Source: Staphylococcus simiae (GTDB lineage: Bacteria; Bacillota; Bacilli; Staphylococcales; Staphylococcaceae). Taken from it: a DNA stretch of 64,000 nucleotides. The stretch spans positions 1,426,001 to 1,490,000 of the forward strand of contig NZ_CP071589.1 of NCBI RefSeq assembly GCF_017357005.1, in the 5' to 3' direction. Positions 1 through 10,462 of the stretch are shown here, in pieces. The notes under the pieces are model-generated. The model saw nothing but the letters and a program-made list of their open reading frames with translations. It searched no databases and had not been told where the DNA came from. Position 1 is the first letter of the stretch; every line of letters begins with the position of its first letter. The translations under genes and the position numbers were made by a program.

Positions 1-152
1 GCATATATTTCTCCAAATTTATCTTCAGGTTGATTTACTAAGTCGTCAGAGTCTTCAATGACTACACCATTTGACCCGTTATTCTCTAATATATTGGTAA
101 CTAAATCTACAACTTCATGGTTTACTATAATTGAAAGCTCTGTCCAATTCAT
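1..152 (-). CDS. prmA: Ribosomal protein L11 methyltransferase PrmA (N-terminal fragment, cut by window edge)
   Basis: About 50 codons read leftward from an ATG at 152-150 and run off the left edge. The peptide starts [10 protein letters not shown] and continues with a GVVIEDSDD stretch, which matches the N-terminal substrate-binding domain of staphylococcal PrmA. PrmA methylates lysines and the N-terminus of ribosomal protein L11 using S-adenosylmethionine. The methyltransferase domain lies outside the window. A GGGAGA ribosome site sits inside the end of dnaJ, three bases separate the two reading frames, and prmA directly follows dnaJ as in other staphylococci. It is therefore probably the last or next gene of the chaperone operon. 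Identification rests on a short fragment and on synteny. Confidence 0.85.
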   Translation of the reverse strand, partial: MNWTELSIIVNHEVVDLVTNILENNGSNGVVIEDSDDLVNQPEDKFGEIY

Positions 153-155
153 AAA

Positions 156-1295
156 TTATTCTCCCTTAAAGAATCTTTTCGCTCTATCTTTAAAATTTGT
201 AGGTTGCTCATTAATGTCTTCCCCACTAATTTGTGCAAACTCTTGCATTAATTCTTTTTGTTTATCTGTTAATTTAGTAGGTGTTAGTACTTTGATATCA
301 ACATATAAGTCACCATGTCCATATCCATGAACATTTTTAATTCCTTTTTCTTTCAAACGAAATTGCTTACCAGTTTGTGTGCCAGCAGGTATTGTTAGCA
401 TAACTTCATTGTTAAGTGTTGGAATTTTAACTTCATCGCCTAATGATGCTTGTGGGAAGCTAATATTTAATTTGTAATAAATATCATCACCATCACGTTT
501 AAATGTATCTGATGGTTTTACTCTAAATACAACATACAAATCACCACTTGGTCCACCATTGACGCCAGGTGAGCCCTCACCAGCTAATCTAATTTGTTGT
601 TCGTTGTCAACACCTTCAGGTACCGTAACTTCTAACTTAACTGTTTTATTCTCTGTTCCTTTACCATGACAAGTTGGACAAGGTTCTTCAAACTCTTGAC
701 CACTTCCTTGACATTTTGGACATACTTGTTCTGTTCTCACTCTACCTAAGATTGTATTTTGTTCAACAGCAACATGTCCTGCACCATTACAATAACTACA
801 TGTTTTTTTGCTAGTACCAGGTTTAGCACCTTCGCCATCACATGTATGACAAGTTACATCTTTTCGTATTGAAATTTCTTTTGTAGTTCCGAAGACTGCC
901 TCTTCAAAAGTCAATGTCATGGTATATTGAAGATCATCACCTTTTTGTGGAGCATTAGGGTCTCGTTGTCTACCTCCACCAAAGAATGAACTAAAGATAT
1001 CTTCGAAACCGCCACCACCAAAGCTGCTAAATCCACCAAAGTCAGAGCCACTAAATCCTTGACCACCAAATCCTTGTGGACCATCATGGCCAAACTGATC
1101 ATAGTTTGCTCGTTTGTTATCATCACTTAATACTTCATATGCTTCTGAAATCTCTTTAAATTTCTCATCTGCACCTTCTTCTTTATTAATATCAGGATGA
1201 TATTTTTTTGAAAGTTTACGATAAGCTTTTTTAATTTCATCTTTTGAGGCATCTTTATTAACACCTAAGACTTCATAATAGTCTCTTTTGGCCAC
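156..1295 (-). CDS. dnaJ: Chaperone DnaJ (Hsp40)
   Basis: This 379-residue type I Hsp40 delivers unfolded clients to DnaK and stimulates its ATPase in the cytoplasm. The J domain (residues 1-70) carries HPD at 33-35. A Gly/Phe-rich linker follows (about 75-115). Four CxxCxGxG zinc motifs ([32 protein letters not shown]) span about 150-215, and the substrate-binding C-terminal domains complete the protein. Length and domain order are normal for a full-length DnaJ. It lies downstream of dnaK in the HrcA-controlled operon. A strong hairpin in the dnaK-dnaJ gap (1360-1394) suggests its level is set below that of DnaK. Confidence 0.98.
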   Translation of the reverse strand: MAKRDYYEVLGVNKDASKDEIKKAYRKLSKKYHPDINKEEGADEKFKEISEAYEVLSDDNKRANYDQFGHDGPQGFGGQGFSGSDFGGFSSFGGGGFEDIFSSFFGGGRQRDPNAPQKGDDLQYTMTLTFEEAVFGTTKEISIRKDVTCHTCDGEGAKPGTSKKTCSYCNGAGHVAVEQNTILGRVRTEQVCPKCQGSGQEFEEPCPTCHGKGTENKTVKLEVTVPEGVDNEQQIRLAGEGSPGVNGGPSGDLYVVFRVKPSDTFKRDGDDIYYKLNISFPQASLGDEVKIPTLNNEVMLTIPAGTQTGKQFRLKEKGIKNVHGYGHGDLYVDIKVLTPTKLTDKQKELMQEFAQISGEDINEQPTNFKDRAKRFFKGE

Positions 1296-1359
1296 AATTA
1301 TCTCTCCTTTTCCAATTAACTTTTATAGTTTAACGTAATATTTAACACTATCCAAATAA

Positions 1360-1394
1360 AAAGCCAAAGCCAATGCACTATTGACTTTGACTTT
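1360..1394 (-). terminator. Hairpin with U-run between dnaK and dnaJ
   Basis: On the minus strand the arms AAAGTCAAAGTCAAT and ATTGGCTTTGGCTTT pair over 15 positions when G-U pairs are allowed, with a 5-base loop. The sequence then runs TTATTT, so a U-rich tract follows. It lies after the dnaK stop and before the dnaJ start, so it should act as a partial terminator or an mRNA 3'-end stabiliser inside the operon. Confidence 0.75.
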
Positions 1395-1431
1395 TTAACT
1401 AATCTTTAAAGCTTATTGGTATTTTAACCAA

Positions 1432-3279
<1,848 letters not shown>

Positions 3280-3313
3280 TTAAAATTAAATTTTCAATGT
3301 TTTTTCAACCGAA

Positions 3314-3937
3314 TTATTGGTTTACTTTAACCATTGATGGTCTTAATACTCTATCTTTAAGACGATATCCCTTTTGTAATTCTTGAGTAATTACACCTGA
3401 CTCGAAATCAGGATTATCATCTTGCATCACTGCTTGATGAACATTAGGATCAAAAGATTCGCCTTCTGAAGCGATTACTTCCAGTCCATTATCTTTTAAG
3501 GCACTAATTAAACTTTCATGAACCATTTGGACACCTTTTTGTAAGGATTTAAATGTTTCATCATCACCTTCAATTTGTAACGCTCTTTCGATGTTATCAA
3601 TTGCTGGCAATATATCAGTTAACACATTTTGTGCCTGATACTTTTTATTAGTTTCAGTTTCTTTTTGAATTCTTCGTTTATAATTTTCAAATTCTGCATA
3701 AAGCCTTAAATATTTTTCTTCATTGTCATCAGCTAACTGTTGTAATTCTTCAATTTTTTGATCTTTCGGATCAATTTCTTCACTGATGTCGTCTTGTGAT
3801 GACTCATTATTATCATTATTTATATTATTAGCTTGTTCAGTTGCATCAACTGATTCATTCTCACTATTTGATGTTGTTTGATTTTCATCAATAGTTTCTT
3901 CAGTTGTTTGTTGAACTGATTCATCTTTTTCTGTCAT
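3314..3937 (-). CDS. grpE: Nucleotide exchange factor GrpE
   Basis: This 207-residue protein is the exchange factor that releases ADP from DnaK. The first ~65 residues are very acidic and rich in Asn, Gln, Ser and Thr, as in other staphylococcal GrpEs, and are probably disordered. A long helical dimerisation segment follows (about 65-115, [17 protein letters not shown]). The C-terminal beta domain holds the signature around VHQAVMQ and [15 protein letters not shown]. It lies between hrcA and dnaK with short spacers, so it is co-transcribed under CIRCE control. Confidence 0.98.
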   Translation of the reverse strand: MTEKDESVQQTTEETIDENQTTSNSENESVDATEQANNINNDNNESSQDDISEEIDPKDQKIEELQQLADDNEEKYLRLYAEFENYKRRIQKETETNKKYQAQNVLTDILPAIDNIERALQIEGDDETFKSLQKGVQMVHESLISALKDNGLEVIASEGESFDPNVHQAVMQDDNPDFESGVITQELQKGYRLKDRVLRPSMVKVNQ

Positions 3938-3968
3938 TTTTTGCCCTCCAATACAATTCTTATCATCA

Positions 3969-4946
3969 TTACCAAATTCTATTTAGCAATTGAATGACAT
4001 TTTGATAATGCATTGCAGTAGGACCGATTACTGCAATTTGACCTTTTAATGATTCATCAAAATGATATTGACTAGTAATAATAGAAATATCACTTAAACT
4101 TTCATCAATTTCATTTCCTATTTTTACATTTATATTTGGAGATGAAATATCTCGAAGTAAATCAGTAATTCTATTTGATTCTATATACTGAAGTATAGGT
4201 TGTATTGATGAAACATTTGATTCATTTAATGCATCAATCAGTTTAACCTTTCCACCCATATAAATGCTATTACTTTGATTGGATAGTTGTTCTTTCGTCG
4301 CTTCAATAAGTTGTTCAATAAATAGTCGCTCTTGTTCTGATTGTACAAAGTTCGCAATTTCTTCATTAACTATATTATTATATTCAGTAAATTTCTCAGT
4401 TACAAAATTAGATATAGTTGTTAACTTATCATTAGTAAATGATATATCAGCAACAAGATGGACATGTTCAACATAACCAGATGAAAAAACAATTATCATA
4501 ATGATTAAGTTACTATTTGCACGAATCAAATGAATATCTTTAATTATATCTTGTCCGTGATTAGGATGAACAACCAACGTCGTATATTGAGATAAACTAG
4601 ATAATTCATCTGCAAAATATGATAAGGCAGATGATATATCATATTGATTCTCAATTAACAACTGGTTTAACCGTCTTAATTTATTTGTATTTTGATGAGA
4701 TGTTTCTTCTAAAAGACGATTTACATAATATCTAAAACCTAACTGTGACGGTGACCTTCCAGATGAACTGTGCACCTTTTCTATAAATTTAGCCTCTTCA
4801 AGATGTTTCATTTCATTTCTGATAGTTGCTGGACTAACATTTAAATTATGTCTTTCAATTAAAGTTTTAGAGCCAATAGGTTGTCCGTAATCAACATAAT
4901 CTTCAACAATTGCATTTAATATGCTTAATTGTCTATCTGTAATCAT
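3969..4946 (-). CDS. hrcA: Heat-inducible transcription repressor HrcA
   Basis: This 325-residue repressor binds CIRCE inverted repeats and shuts off class I heat-shock genes. Its folding depends on GroE in characterised relatives. An N-terminal winged helix ([20 protein letters not shown], then SPATIRNEM at about 38-46) is followed by the GAF-like core and dimerisation region ending at LLNRIW. The GTGG ribosome site lies just upstream of the ATG at 4946. It is the first gene of the operon, and a CIRCE element sits 13 bp upstream of its start, so it controls its own synthesis. Confidence 0.98.
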   Translation of the reverse strand: MITDRQLSILNAIVEDYVDYGQPIGSKTLIERHNLNVSPATIRNEMKHLEEAKFIEKVHSSSGRSPSQLGFRYYVNRLLEETSHQNTNKLRRLNQLLIENQYDISSALSYFADELSSLSQYTTLVVHPNHGQDIIKDIHLIRANSNLIIMIIVFSSGYVEHVHLVADISFTNDKLTTISNFVTEKFTEYNNIVNEEIANFVQSEQERLFIEQLIEATKEQLSNQSNSIYMGGKVKLIDALNESNVSSIQPILQYIESNRITDLLRDISSPNINVKIGNEIDESLSDISIITSQYHFDESLKGQIAVIGPTAMHYQNVIQLLNRIW

Positions 4947-4958
4947 GTTTCCACCTCA

Positions 4959-4985
4959 TTAGCACTCACTTCTTTCAAGTGCTAA
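4959..4985 (-). promoter_or_regulatory. CIRCE operator for HrcA
   Basis: The sequence is TTAGCACTC, nine bases, then AAGTGCTAA. This matches the consensus inverted repeat TTAGCACTC-N9-GAGTGCTAA with one mismatch. It lies between the candidate -10 box and the hrcA start codon, the standard place for HrcA to block transcription and to affect transcript stability. Confidence 0.95.
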
Positions 4986-4989
4986 TTAT

Positions 4990-5018
4990 AATTTAACAAA
5001 TTGGTCAAAGTAAGTCAA
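4990..5018 (-). promoter_or_regulatory. Candidate sigma-A promoter of the hrcA operon
   Basis: On the minus strand, TTGACT (5018-5013) is followed after 17 bases by TAAATT (4995-4990). A second possible -10, TATAAT, overlaps at 4990-4985. The CIRCE element starts immediately downstream, so bound HrcA would cover the transcription start. The exact -10 cannot be decided by eye. Confidence 0.6.
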
Positions 5019-5045
5019 TGTTAAAGACTCGGAAATTTAAAATTT

Positions 5046-6170
5046 TTATTCATTTAATAAAAAAGCTTCAAAAACCTCGTTACCAATAACTTTACCTCGA
5101 TTTGTCAATTTAATAAATTTACCCTCTTCAACTAATAAACCATTATTTTTTAATCTTTCAATCGTTTGACCAAAGATATTATCCATAGATTGATCAAACT
5201 TTTCTGCAAATCTTTGACTATTAACTCCTTGATTCATTCTTAGCCCTAAAAACATTTCTTCTTCCATTTTTTCGTTTAAAGTAGGAATATTAGAAGTCAA
5301 TATAGCGTTCCCTTCACGTTTTATCGCTTTAATATAATGATTTACGGGATTGATATTTGTATATCGTTCTCCATTAACGTAACCACTAGCACCTGCACCA
5401 AAACCATAGTATTCTTCATTTAACCAATACACTTTATTATGTGCTGATTCAAAACCATCTTTAGCAAAATTCGAAATCTCATACTGATGAAATGGAGACG
5501 CATTCATGCGCGACATTAAAAATTGATACATTTCTGCCCCTAAATCTTCATTAGGTAATTTTAAATTACCTTTTCTATACATATTATAAAATTGTGTTTT
5601 AGGTTCAAGGATTAGTCCATAACTAGAAATATGGTTTATATTCATTTTTAAAGCCATTTCTAGACTATTTGCAAAATCTTCAAGTGATTGCTTTGGAAGA
5701 TGGTACATTAAGTCTAAACTAATTGATTCAATTCCAGCACTTGTAGCATTATCAACTGCTTGATATATATCTGATGTTTGATGAGTACGTCCTAAAAGTT
5801 TTAATAATTCAGGATTAAACGTTTGTACACCCATTGAAATTCTATTAACACCATAGGTTTTTAACAACTGAACTTTTTCTGCAGTTAGTTCATCTGGATT
5901 AGCTTCAAACGTATACTCCCCATCAATATTAAATATTTCTTTTATAGCTTTTAGTAATTTTTCCAATTGCTTTATTGAAAGTGCTGTAGGAGTGCCTCCA
6001 CCAACATACATGGTTTCTAAATTCCGAGTTTTTGCTAGAGACATTTCGTTGATAAGTGCATCAATATAATCATCTACTGGCTGATTTTGTATAAAATATT
6101 TATTAAAGTCACAATAGGTACATATTCGTACGCAAAACGGTATATGTATATATGCACTTTTTACTACCAT
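5046..6170 (-). CDS. hemW: Radical SAM heme chaperone HemW-like protein
   Basis: This is a 374-residue radical SAM protein of the HemN/HemW family. The 4Fe-4S cluster motif CVRICTYC (Cys 13, 17, 20) lies near the N-terminus, followed by MYVGGGTPTAL for SAM binding and a C-terminal HemW-type domain. It is shorter than oxygen-independent coproporphyrinogen oxidase HemN and lacks its N-terminal extension. This points to the heme-binding chaperone HemW rather than a heme-synthesis enzyme. Two adjacent ATGs exist. I chose the second (6170) because it lies seven bases from GGAGG and gives the usual staphylococcal length; 6173 is possible. It sits between hrcA and lepA, its normal neighbours. Confidence 0.93.
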   Translation of the reverse strand: MVVKSAYIHIPFCVRICTYCDFNKYFIQNQPVDDYIDALINEMSLAKTRNLETMYVGGGTPTALSIKQLEKLLKAIKEIFNIDGEYTFEANPDELTAEKVQLLKTYGVNRISMGVQTFNPELLKLLGRTHQTSDIYQAVDNATSAGIESISLDLMYHLPKQSLEDFANSLEMALKMNINHISSYGLILEPKTQFYNMYRKGNLKLPNEDLGAEMYQFLMSRMNASPFHQYEISNFAKDGFESAHNKVYWLNEEYYGFGAGASGYVNGERYTNINPVNHYIKAIKREGNAILTSNIPTLNEKMEEEMFLGLRMNQGVNSQRFAEKFDQSMDNIFGQTIERLKNNGLLVEEGKFIKLTNRGKVIGNEVFEAFLLNE

Positions 6171-6204
6171 CATTATTCCTCCATGATAAAATTCGCAAAA
6201 CTCG

Positions 6205-6540
6205 ATGAGCCTGGGACAAAATGTATTTTACACTTAAATTTAAGCATTTGGCAGTAACTGTCTGGTTTTCAAAGCGTTGATAAATCACCATTTTGAAAAC
6301 CTAGTCAGTCTTGCCAGGGTGGGAGGGACCCGTCATAGAAAAATTTTATAAAGGATTACAGTTGACACTATTAGTGCAACTGCATAGGGACCCAACAAAG
6401 AGAATTTCATCAAGAAATTCTACGGACAATGCAAGTTGGGCAAGAACTAGTAAAGATTGTAAATCTAACTAGTTCTAAATGTGCAAGACGGGCATCTACG
6501 AAATAAATTTTATATAAAATTTATTTCTGTCCCACTCCCA
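6205..6540. repeat. Long composite intergenic repeat, copy 1 (GGGACA...TCCCACTCCC family)
   Basis: This fills most of the 540-bp gap between lepA and hemW. It begins GAGCCTGGGACAAAA and ends GTCCCACTCCCA. Recognisable internal cassettes include GCATTTGGCAGTAACTGTCT, CAGTCTTGCC, GGGAGGGACCCGTCATAG, TTGGGCAAGAACTAGT and GTGCAAGACGGGCAT. The same cassettes, in different combinations, recur near 39.6, 43.6, 49.0 and 60.1 kb. A short reading frame here is a by-product of the repeat. Dispersed non-coding repeats of this kind are common in staphylococci. The function is unknown. Confidence 0.8.
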
Positions 6541-6652
6541 TAATCTATATCTATATTTTGTGAAATCTATTTTTTTATTACTTATGCCTGATATTATTTT
6601 TAGTTTTTATTAAAACTTTCATTTTAATTCGTAAAAGAAAAGAGAATCCAGG

Positions 6653-6680
6653 ACTTGTAAAGGTCCTGGACACATTAATG
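6653..6680 (-). terminator. lepA terminator
   Basis: Minus strand: TCCAGGAC, an 8-base loop, GTCCTGGA, then TTCTCTTTTCTTTT. It lies about 40 bp after the lepA stop. Confidence 0.8.
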
Positions 6681-6709
6681 TATACTATAAAATCTTACAA
6701 AAACTGGTT

Positions 6710-8533
6710 TTATTCGTCGTCCATTTTCAGAACTGCTAAAAAGGCATCCTGTGGAATTTCAACATTACCTACAGATTTCATTTTCGCTTTACCAGCTTTT
6801 TGTTTTTCTAATAGCTTACGTTTACGACTTATATCGCCTCCGTAACATTTAGCTAAAACATTTTTCCCCATAGATTTTATATTTGTACGTGCAACTATTT
6901 TTTGACCAATTGCAGCTTGAACAGGCACTTCAAATTGTTGTCTAGGAATTAATGTTTTTAATTTTTCAACTAATGCTTTACCTCTTTCATAGGCAAAGTC
7001 TCTATGAACTATAAAACTCAAGGCGTCTACTTTATCACCATTAAGTAAAATATCCATTTTAACAAGATTACTTTCTTTATTATCGATAAATTCATAATCA
7101 AATGATGCATAACCTTTAGTATTAGACTTTAATTGGTCGAAGAAATCAAATACCACTTCTGCTAATGGAAGTTCATATACTATGTTGACACGTATATCAT
7201 CTAAATAATCCATATTTATAAATTGACCACGTTTACGTTGGCATAATTCCATAACTGCTCCAACATAATCATTTGGTACCATCATTGAAGCGCGAACATA
7301 AGGTTCATAGATTTTTTCAATTTTATCTCTCTCAGGCATTTGAGCAGGATTATCAACTGTTACTTCTGAGCCATCTTTTAATATACATTGATATATAACT
7401 GATGGTGCAGTGGCTATTAATTCAATACCAAACTCACGTTCAATACGCTCTTGAATAATTTCCATGTGTAACATACCTAAGAAACCAGTTCTATATCCAA
7501 AACCTAACGCCTGTGAAGACTCTGGTTCAAATTCTAATGAAGCATCATTTAATTGTAATTTTTCAAGAGCTTCTCTTAAATCATTATAGTTTTTATTGTC
7601 TATCGGGAACAAACCACAATAAACCATTGGATTCATTTTTTTATAGCCTTGTAATGGCTCGCTTGCAGGTCTATTGGCATGAGTAATGGTGTCACCAACT
7701 CGTGAATCATCAACATTTTTAATACTTGCAATAATATAACCAACATCACCAACAGTTAATTCCTCAACTGGTAATTGTTTCGGTGTATTAATCCCAACTT
7801 CAGTTACTTCGAATTCTTTTCCAGTTGCCATCATTCGAATTTTATCGCCTGCTTTTACGATTCCATCAACAATTCTAATTGAAGATATTACACCTCTATA
7901 GGGATCATATTCTGAATCAAATATCAAAGCTTTCAATGGTGCTTCAGGGTCACCTTGTGGTGCAGGAACAACTTCAACAATTTTCTCTAAGATGTCTTCA
8001 ATTCCGATATTAGATTTAGCACTAGCTAAAACAACATCATCTTGATCTAGACCAATCATATCTTCTAATTCCTGTTTTACTCTCTCAGGCTCTGCTGCAG
8101 GTAAATCTATTTTGTTTATTACTGGCAATAACTCTAAGTCGTTATCTAAAGCTAAATAAACATTTGCTAATGTTTGGGCTTCGATTCCTTGAGCAGCATC
8201 AACCACTAAAATAGCACCTTCACAAGCTGCTAAAGATCTAGAAACTTCATATGTAAAATCGACATGTCCTGGTGTGTCAATTAAATGAAATGTATATGTT
8301 TCTCCATCATTAGCTTCATATTTTAAACGGACTGCATTTAATTTTATTGTAATGCCTCGTTCTCGTTCTAAATCCATTGAATCAAGCAATTGATTTTGCA
8401 TATCTCTTGTTTCCACAGATTTAGTATTCTCTAAAATTCTATCAGCTAATGTTGACTTCCCATGATCTATATGTGCAATAATGGAGAAATTCCTTATATT
8501 TTCTCTTCTTTTTAAACGTTCCTGCTTATCCAT
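6710..8533 (-). CDS. lepA: Elongation factor 4 (LepA), ribosome-associated GTPase
   Basis: This 607-residue translational GTPase acts on ribosomes in translation initiation, 30S assembly and back-translocation. GTPase motifs are clear: AHIDHGKS (G1), the switch region with RGITI, DTPGH (G3) and NKIDLP (G4). EF-G-like domains follow. The family-specific C-terminal domain ends with the basic [25 protein letters not shown] segment near residues 550-580 (key features: Lys/Arg-rich, GGD). Full length for LepA. It is a single gene between hemW and the divergent rpsT, with its own terminator. Confidence 0.98.
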   Translation of the reverse strand: MDKQERLKRRENIRNFSIIAHIDHGKSTLADRILENTKSVETRDMQNQLLDSMDLERERGITIKLNAVRLKYEANDGETYTFHLIDTPGHVDFTYEVSRSLAACEGAILVVDAAQGIEAQTLANVYLALDNDLELLPVINKIDLPAAEPERVKQELEDMIGLDQDDVVLASAKSNIGIEDILEKIVEVVPAPQGDPEAPLKALIFDSEYDPYRGVISSIRIVDGIVKAGDKIRMMATGKEFEVTEVGINTPKQLPVEELTVGDVGYIIASIKNVDDSRVGDTITHANRPASEPLQGYKKMNPMVYCGLFPIDNKNYNDLREALEKLQLNDASLEFEPESSQALGFGYRTGFLGMLHMEIIQERIEREFGIELIATAPSVIYQCILKDGSEVTVDNPAQMPERDKIEKIYEPYVRASMMVPNDYVGAVMELCQRKRGQFINMDYLDDIRVNIVYELPLAEVVFDFFDQLKSNTKGYASFDYEFIDNKESNLVKMDILLNGDKVDALSFIVHRDFAYERGKALVEKLKTLIPRQQFEVPVQAAIGQKIVARTNIKSMGKNVLAKCYGGDISRKRKLLEKQKAGKAKMKSVGNVEIPQDAFLAVLKMDDE

Positions 8534-8786
8534 GTTATCCTTCTCACTTTCATAAAATAAACCCGTATTATCTTTCGTATCTTTGATATAATAACGTTTT
8601 TAGTGATTAATTGCAAACAGCATTATCGTAAACTAATTAGCCATTTGTCTTAAATTTTATTTAAATACAAACAAGCTGTATGTTAAAATGTAAATTACGT
8701 ACTTATAATTATAAAACGTATTATTTATGTTTCCAACATAATTTATGATTTACCTTGGTTTTTAGTTAGACCTATTAAATAAATGA
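8534..8786. other. lepA-rpsT divergent intergenic region, no gene seen
   Basis: This is the upstream part of the 344-bp gap between the divergent lepA and rpsT starts. It is AT-rich, has no credible reading frame or strong hairpin, and should hold the lepA promoter, which I could not assign with confidence. Confidence 0.5.
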
Positions 8787-8815
8787 TTGCACAAAGGATA
8801 GACTTTTGATAAAAT
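8787..8815 (+). promoter_or_regulatory. Candidate rpsT promoter
   Basis: TTGCAC (8787-8792), a 17-bp spacer, then TAAAAT (8810-8815). Transcription would begin near 8822 and leave a leader of about 55 nt before rpsT. Confidence 0.65.
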
Positions 8816-8877
8816 ATTTCTTGTTGTAATCAAATAAAAATTTGATAAGATGAACTCACTTTTAGGAGGTGACAGAA

Positions 8878-9129
8878 ATGGCAAATATCAAATCTGCAAT
8901 CAAACGTGTTAAAACAACTGAAAAAGCTGAAGCTCGTAACATTTCACAAAAGAGTGCTATGCGTACAGCAGTTAAAAATGCAAAAACAGCTGTTTCAAAC
9001 AACGCTGACAATAAAAATGAATTAGTAAGCTTAGCAACTAAATTAGTTGATAAAGCTGCTCAAAGCAATTTAATACATTCAAACAAAGCTGACCGTATTA
9101 AATCACAATTAATGACTGCAAATAAATAG
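8878..9129 (+). CDS. rpsT: 30S ribosomal protein S20
   Basis: This 83-residue basic protein binds 16S rRNA in the small subunit. The start MANIKSAIKRVKTTEKAEAR is typical, with Lys/Ala-rich helices throughout. I chose ATG 8878 because TTAGGAGGTGA lies at the correct distance; an in-frame GTG nine bases upstream overlaps that ribosome site and gives a non-standard N-terminus. It is monocistronic with its own promoter and a strong terminator. S20 genes often autoregulate in translation, but no specific element is recognisable here. Confidence 0.98.
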   Translation: MANIKSAIKRVKTTEKAEARNISQKSAMRTAVKNAKTAVSNNADNKNELVSLATKLVDKAAQSNLIHSNKADRIKSQLMTANK

Positions 9130-9140
9130 TCTTTATTAAA

Positions 9141-9176
9141 TAAAAGTTCAAGCATCTGCTTGAACTTTTATTTTTT
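9141..9176 (+). terminator. rpsT terminator
   Basis: Stem TAAAAGTTCAAGCA / TGCTTGAACTTTTA followed by six T residues, beginning about a dozen bases after the rpsT stop. Confidence 0.92.
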
Positions 9177-9201
9177 GTAGAATCATTAACCAAATAATTG
9201 T

Positions 9202-9334
9202 GGTTCTCTCCCAAATTGGACTGATACATAAATATTTTTAAGCCTCGCACCCAAGCCACAGGAGTCTCGATTTCAAAATAATTTATATTTTAAATTATTT
9301 ATTTTTTATTTATCAATCCTGAAAAATAGAGGAC
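9202..9334. repeat. GGTTCTCT palindromic element, copy 1
   Basis: It opens GGTTCTCTCCCAAATTGGAC and closes with TATCAATCCT...ATAGAGGAC. Between the ends are a shortened AAGCCTCGC...AGGAGTCTCG block and an AT-rich AAAATAATTTATATTTTAAA segment, both also present in the 31.6-kb copy. The ends are imperfect inverted repeats of each other, so the element folds on itself. It has no coding capacity. Confidence 0.8.
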
Positions 9335-9414
9335 TATAATTGTTTTTGATACACTCCGAGCTAGAAACTACCAATTATATCATCTTAAATATGCAACGAT
9401 TCTGTCTCATCCTT

Positions 9415-10389
9415 TTATAATGATAAGATAAATAATTCTAAAATTAATTGCTTATCCATGTATGAAGATTTTAATTTATAGTCCGTTTCAGCACAGGCGT
9501 TAATGATATTTAATAGTTGATCTAATTGATAATGTCGTACTTGTCCTAATGCTAGTTTAACTCTATAGGGGTGTACACCAATTGTTTTGGCAATTTGTTG
9601 GCCACTGTAACCTTTTTGACTTAGAATCTTACTCTGATAAAACAATCTATAATTACTTGTTATCAATGCTAATAATTTTATTGGTTCTTCTTTCATAGTT
9701 ATTAAATCTTTAACAAGATTAATAGCTTTTTCTTTTTGCCCTTTTTGGATATATTCTGTTAATAAGAATACATTTTGCTCTAAACTTCTATTAATAATTT
9801 GATTTACATCATTTTTATTTATTGTTGGACGATCACCTAGAAATAACATTAATTTGTCAATTTCTTGAGAAACAATATTATAATTAATGCCTGTCAATTC
9901 AATAAATAAATCTAAAGCATCCTTTTTGATATCTTTAAAATTGTCATTTAATTTACTTTGAATCCAATTTTTTATATCTTCTTCTGACATCTGTTCGATT
10001 TTTTTTATTTTCGCATGTTTTTTTAGTGTTTTAGTTAATTTTTTTCTCTCATCCAATTTTGCTTGATATACTTCAAATATGATTAAATTATCTCCATCAT
10101 ACTTTTCAATGAACTCTATTAATTGTTCAATATTATGATACATTTCTTTTGGAGCTTTTTCCCCTGTAAAAATAAAAGCATTTTTGACTAAAATCACTTT
10201 TTTATCTGAAAAGAAAGGTAAAGTTAATGTTTCTTCTATAATTGGAGATATTTCTGTTTCTAATAAATTATACTTTACGAAATTAAAATCATCTTTCTCT
10301 TCTTGTAAATACTGATCTATCAACTCTGAACTTTGTTTTTCTACTAATTCAGGTACGTCTCCATATATAGTTACAATATTGTCACTCAT
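9415..10389 (-). CDS. holA: DNA polymerase III delta subunit HolA
   Basis: This 324-residue clamp-loader subunit opens the beta sliding clamp as part of the tau-delta-delta' complex. It begins MSDNIVTIYGDVPELVEKQ and has the family pattern VKNAFIFTG, then NIVSQEIDKLMLFL and the C-terminal collar helices (SLEQNVFLLTEYIQKG and onward). I chose ATG 10389 because AAAGGGTG lies six bases upstream; an upstream in-frame start (10410) has no ribosome site. It sits after comEC and before rpsT, the usual Firmicutes position. Confidence 0.95.
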   Translation of the reverse strand: MSDNIVTIYGDVPELVEKQSSELIDQYLQEEKDDFNFVKYNLLETEISPIIEETLTLPFFSDKKVILVKNAFIFTGEKAPKEMYHNIEQLIEFIEKYDGDNLIIFEVYQAKLDERKKLTKTLKKHAKIKKIEQMSEEDIKNWIQSKLNDNFKDIKKDALDLFIELTGINYNIVSQEIDKLMLFLGDRPTINKNDVNQIINRSLEQNVFLLTEYIQKGQKEKAINLVKDLITMKEEPIKLLALITSNYRLFYQSKILSQKGYSGQQIAKTIGVHPYRVKLALGQVRHYQLDQLLNIINACAETDYKLKSSYMDKQLILELFILSL

Positions 10390-10462
10390 TAATGACACCC
10401 TTTCATTCACTTAGACATCAGTAGATTATATCATGATTTATATTTAAGACTCTACAATGATT

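Noticed and set aside
6109..6291. 60-residue protein upstream of hemW
   Set aside because: It crosses the hemW start in another frame and continues into a composite repeat; no ribosome site.
9202..9334. Remnant of an IS element
   Set aside because: There is no transposase fragment, and the structure matches the short palindromic family found elsewhere in the window.
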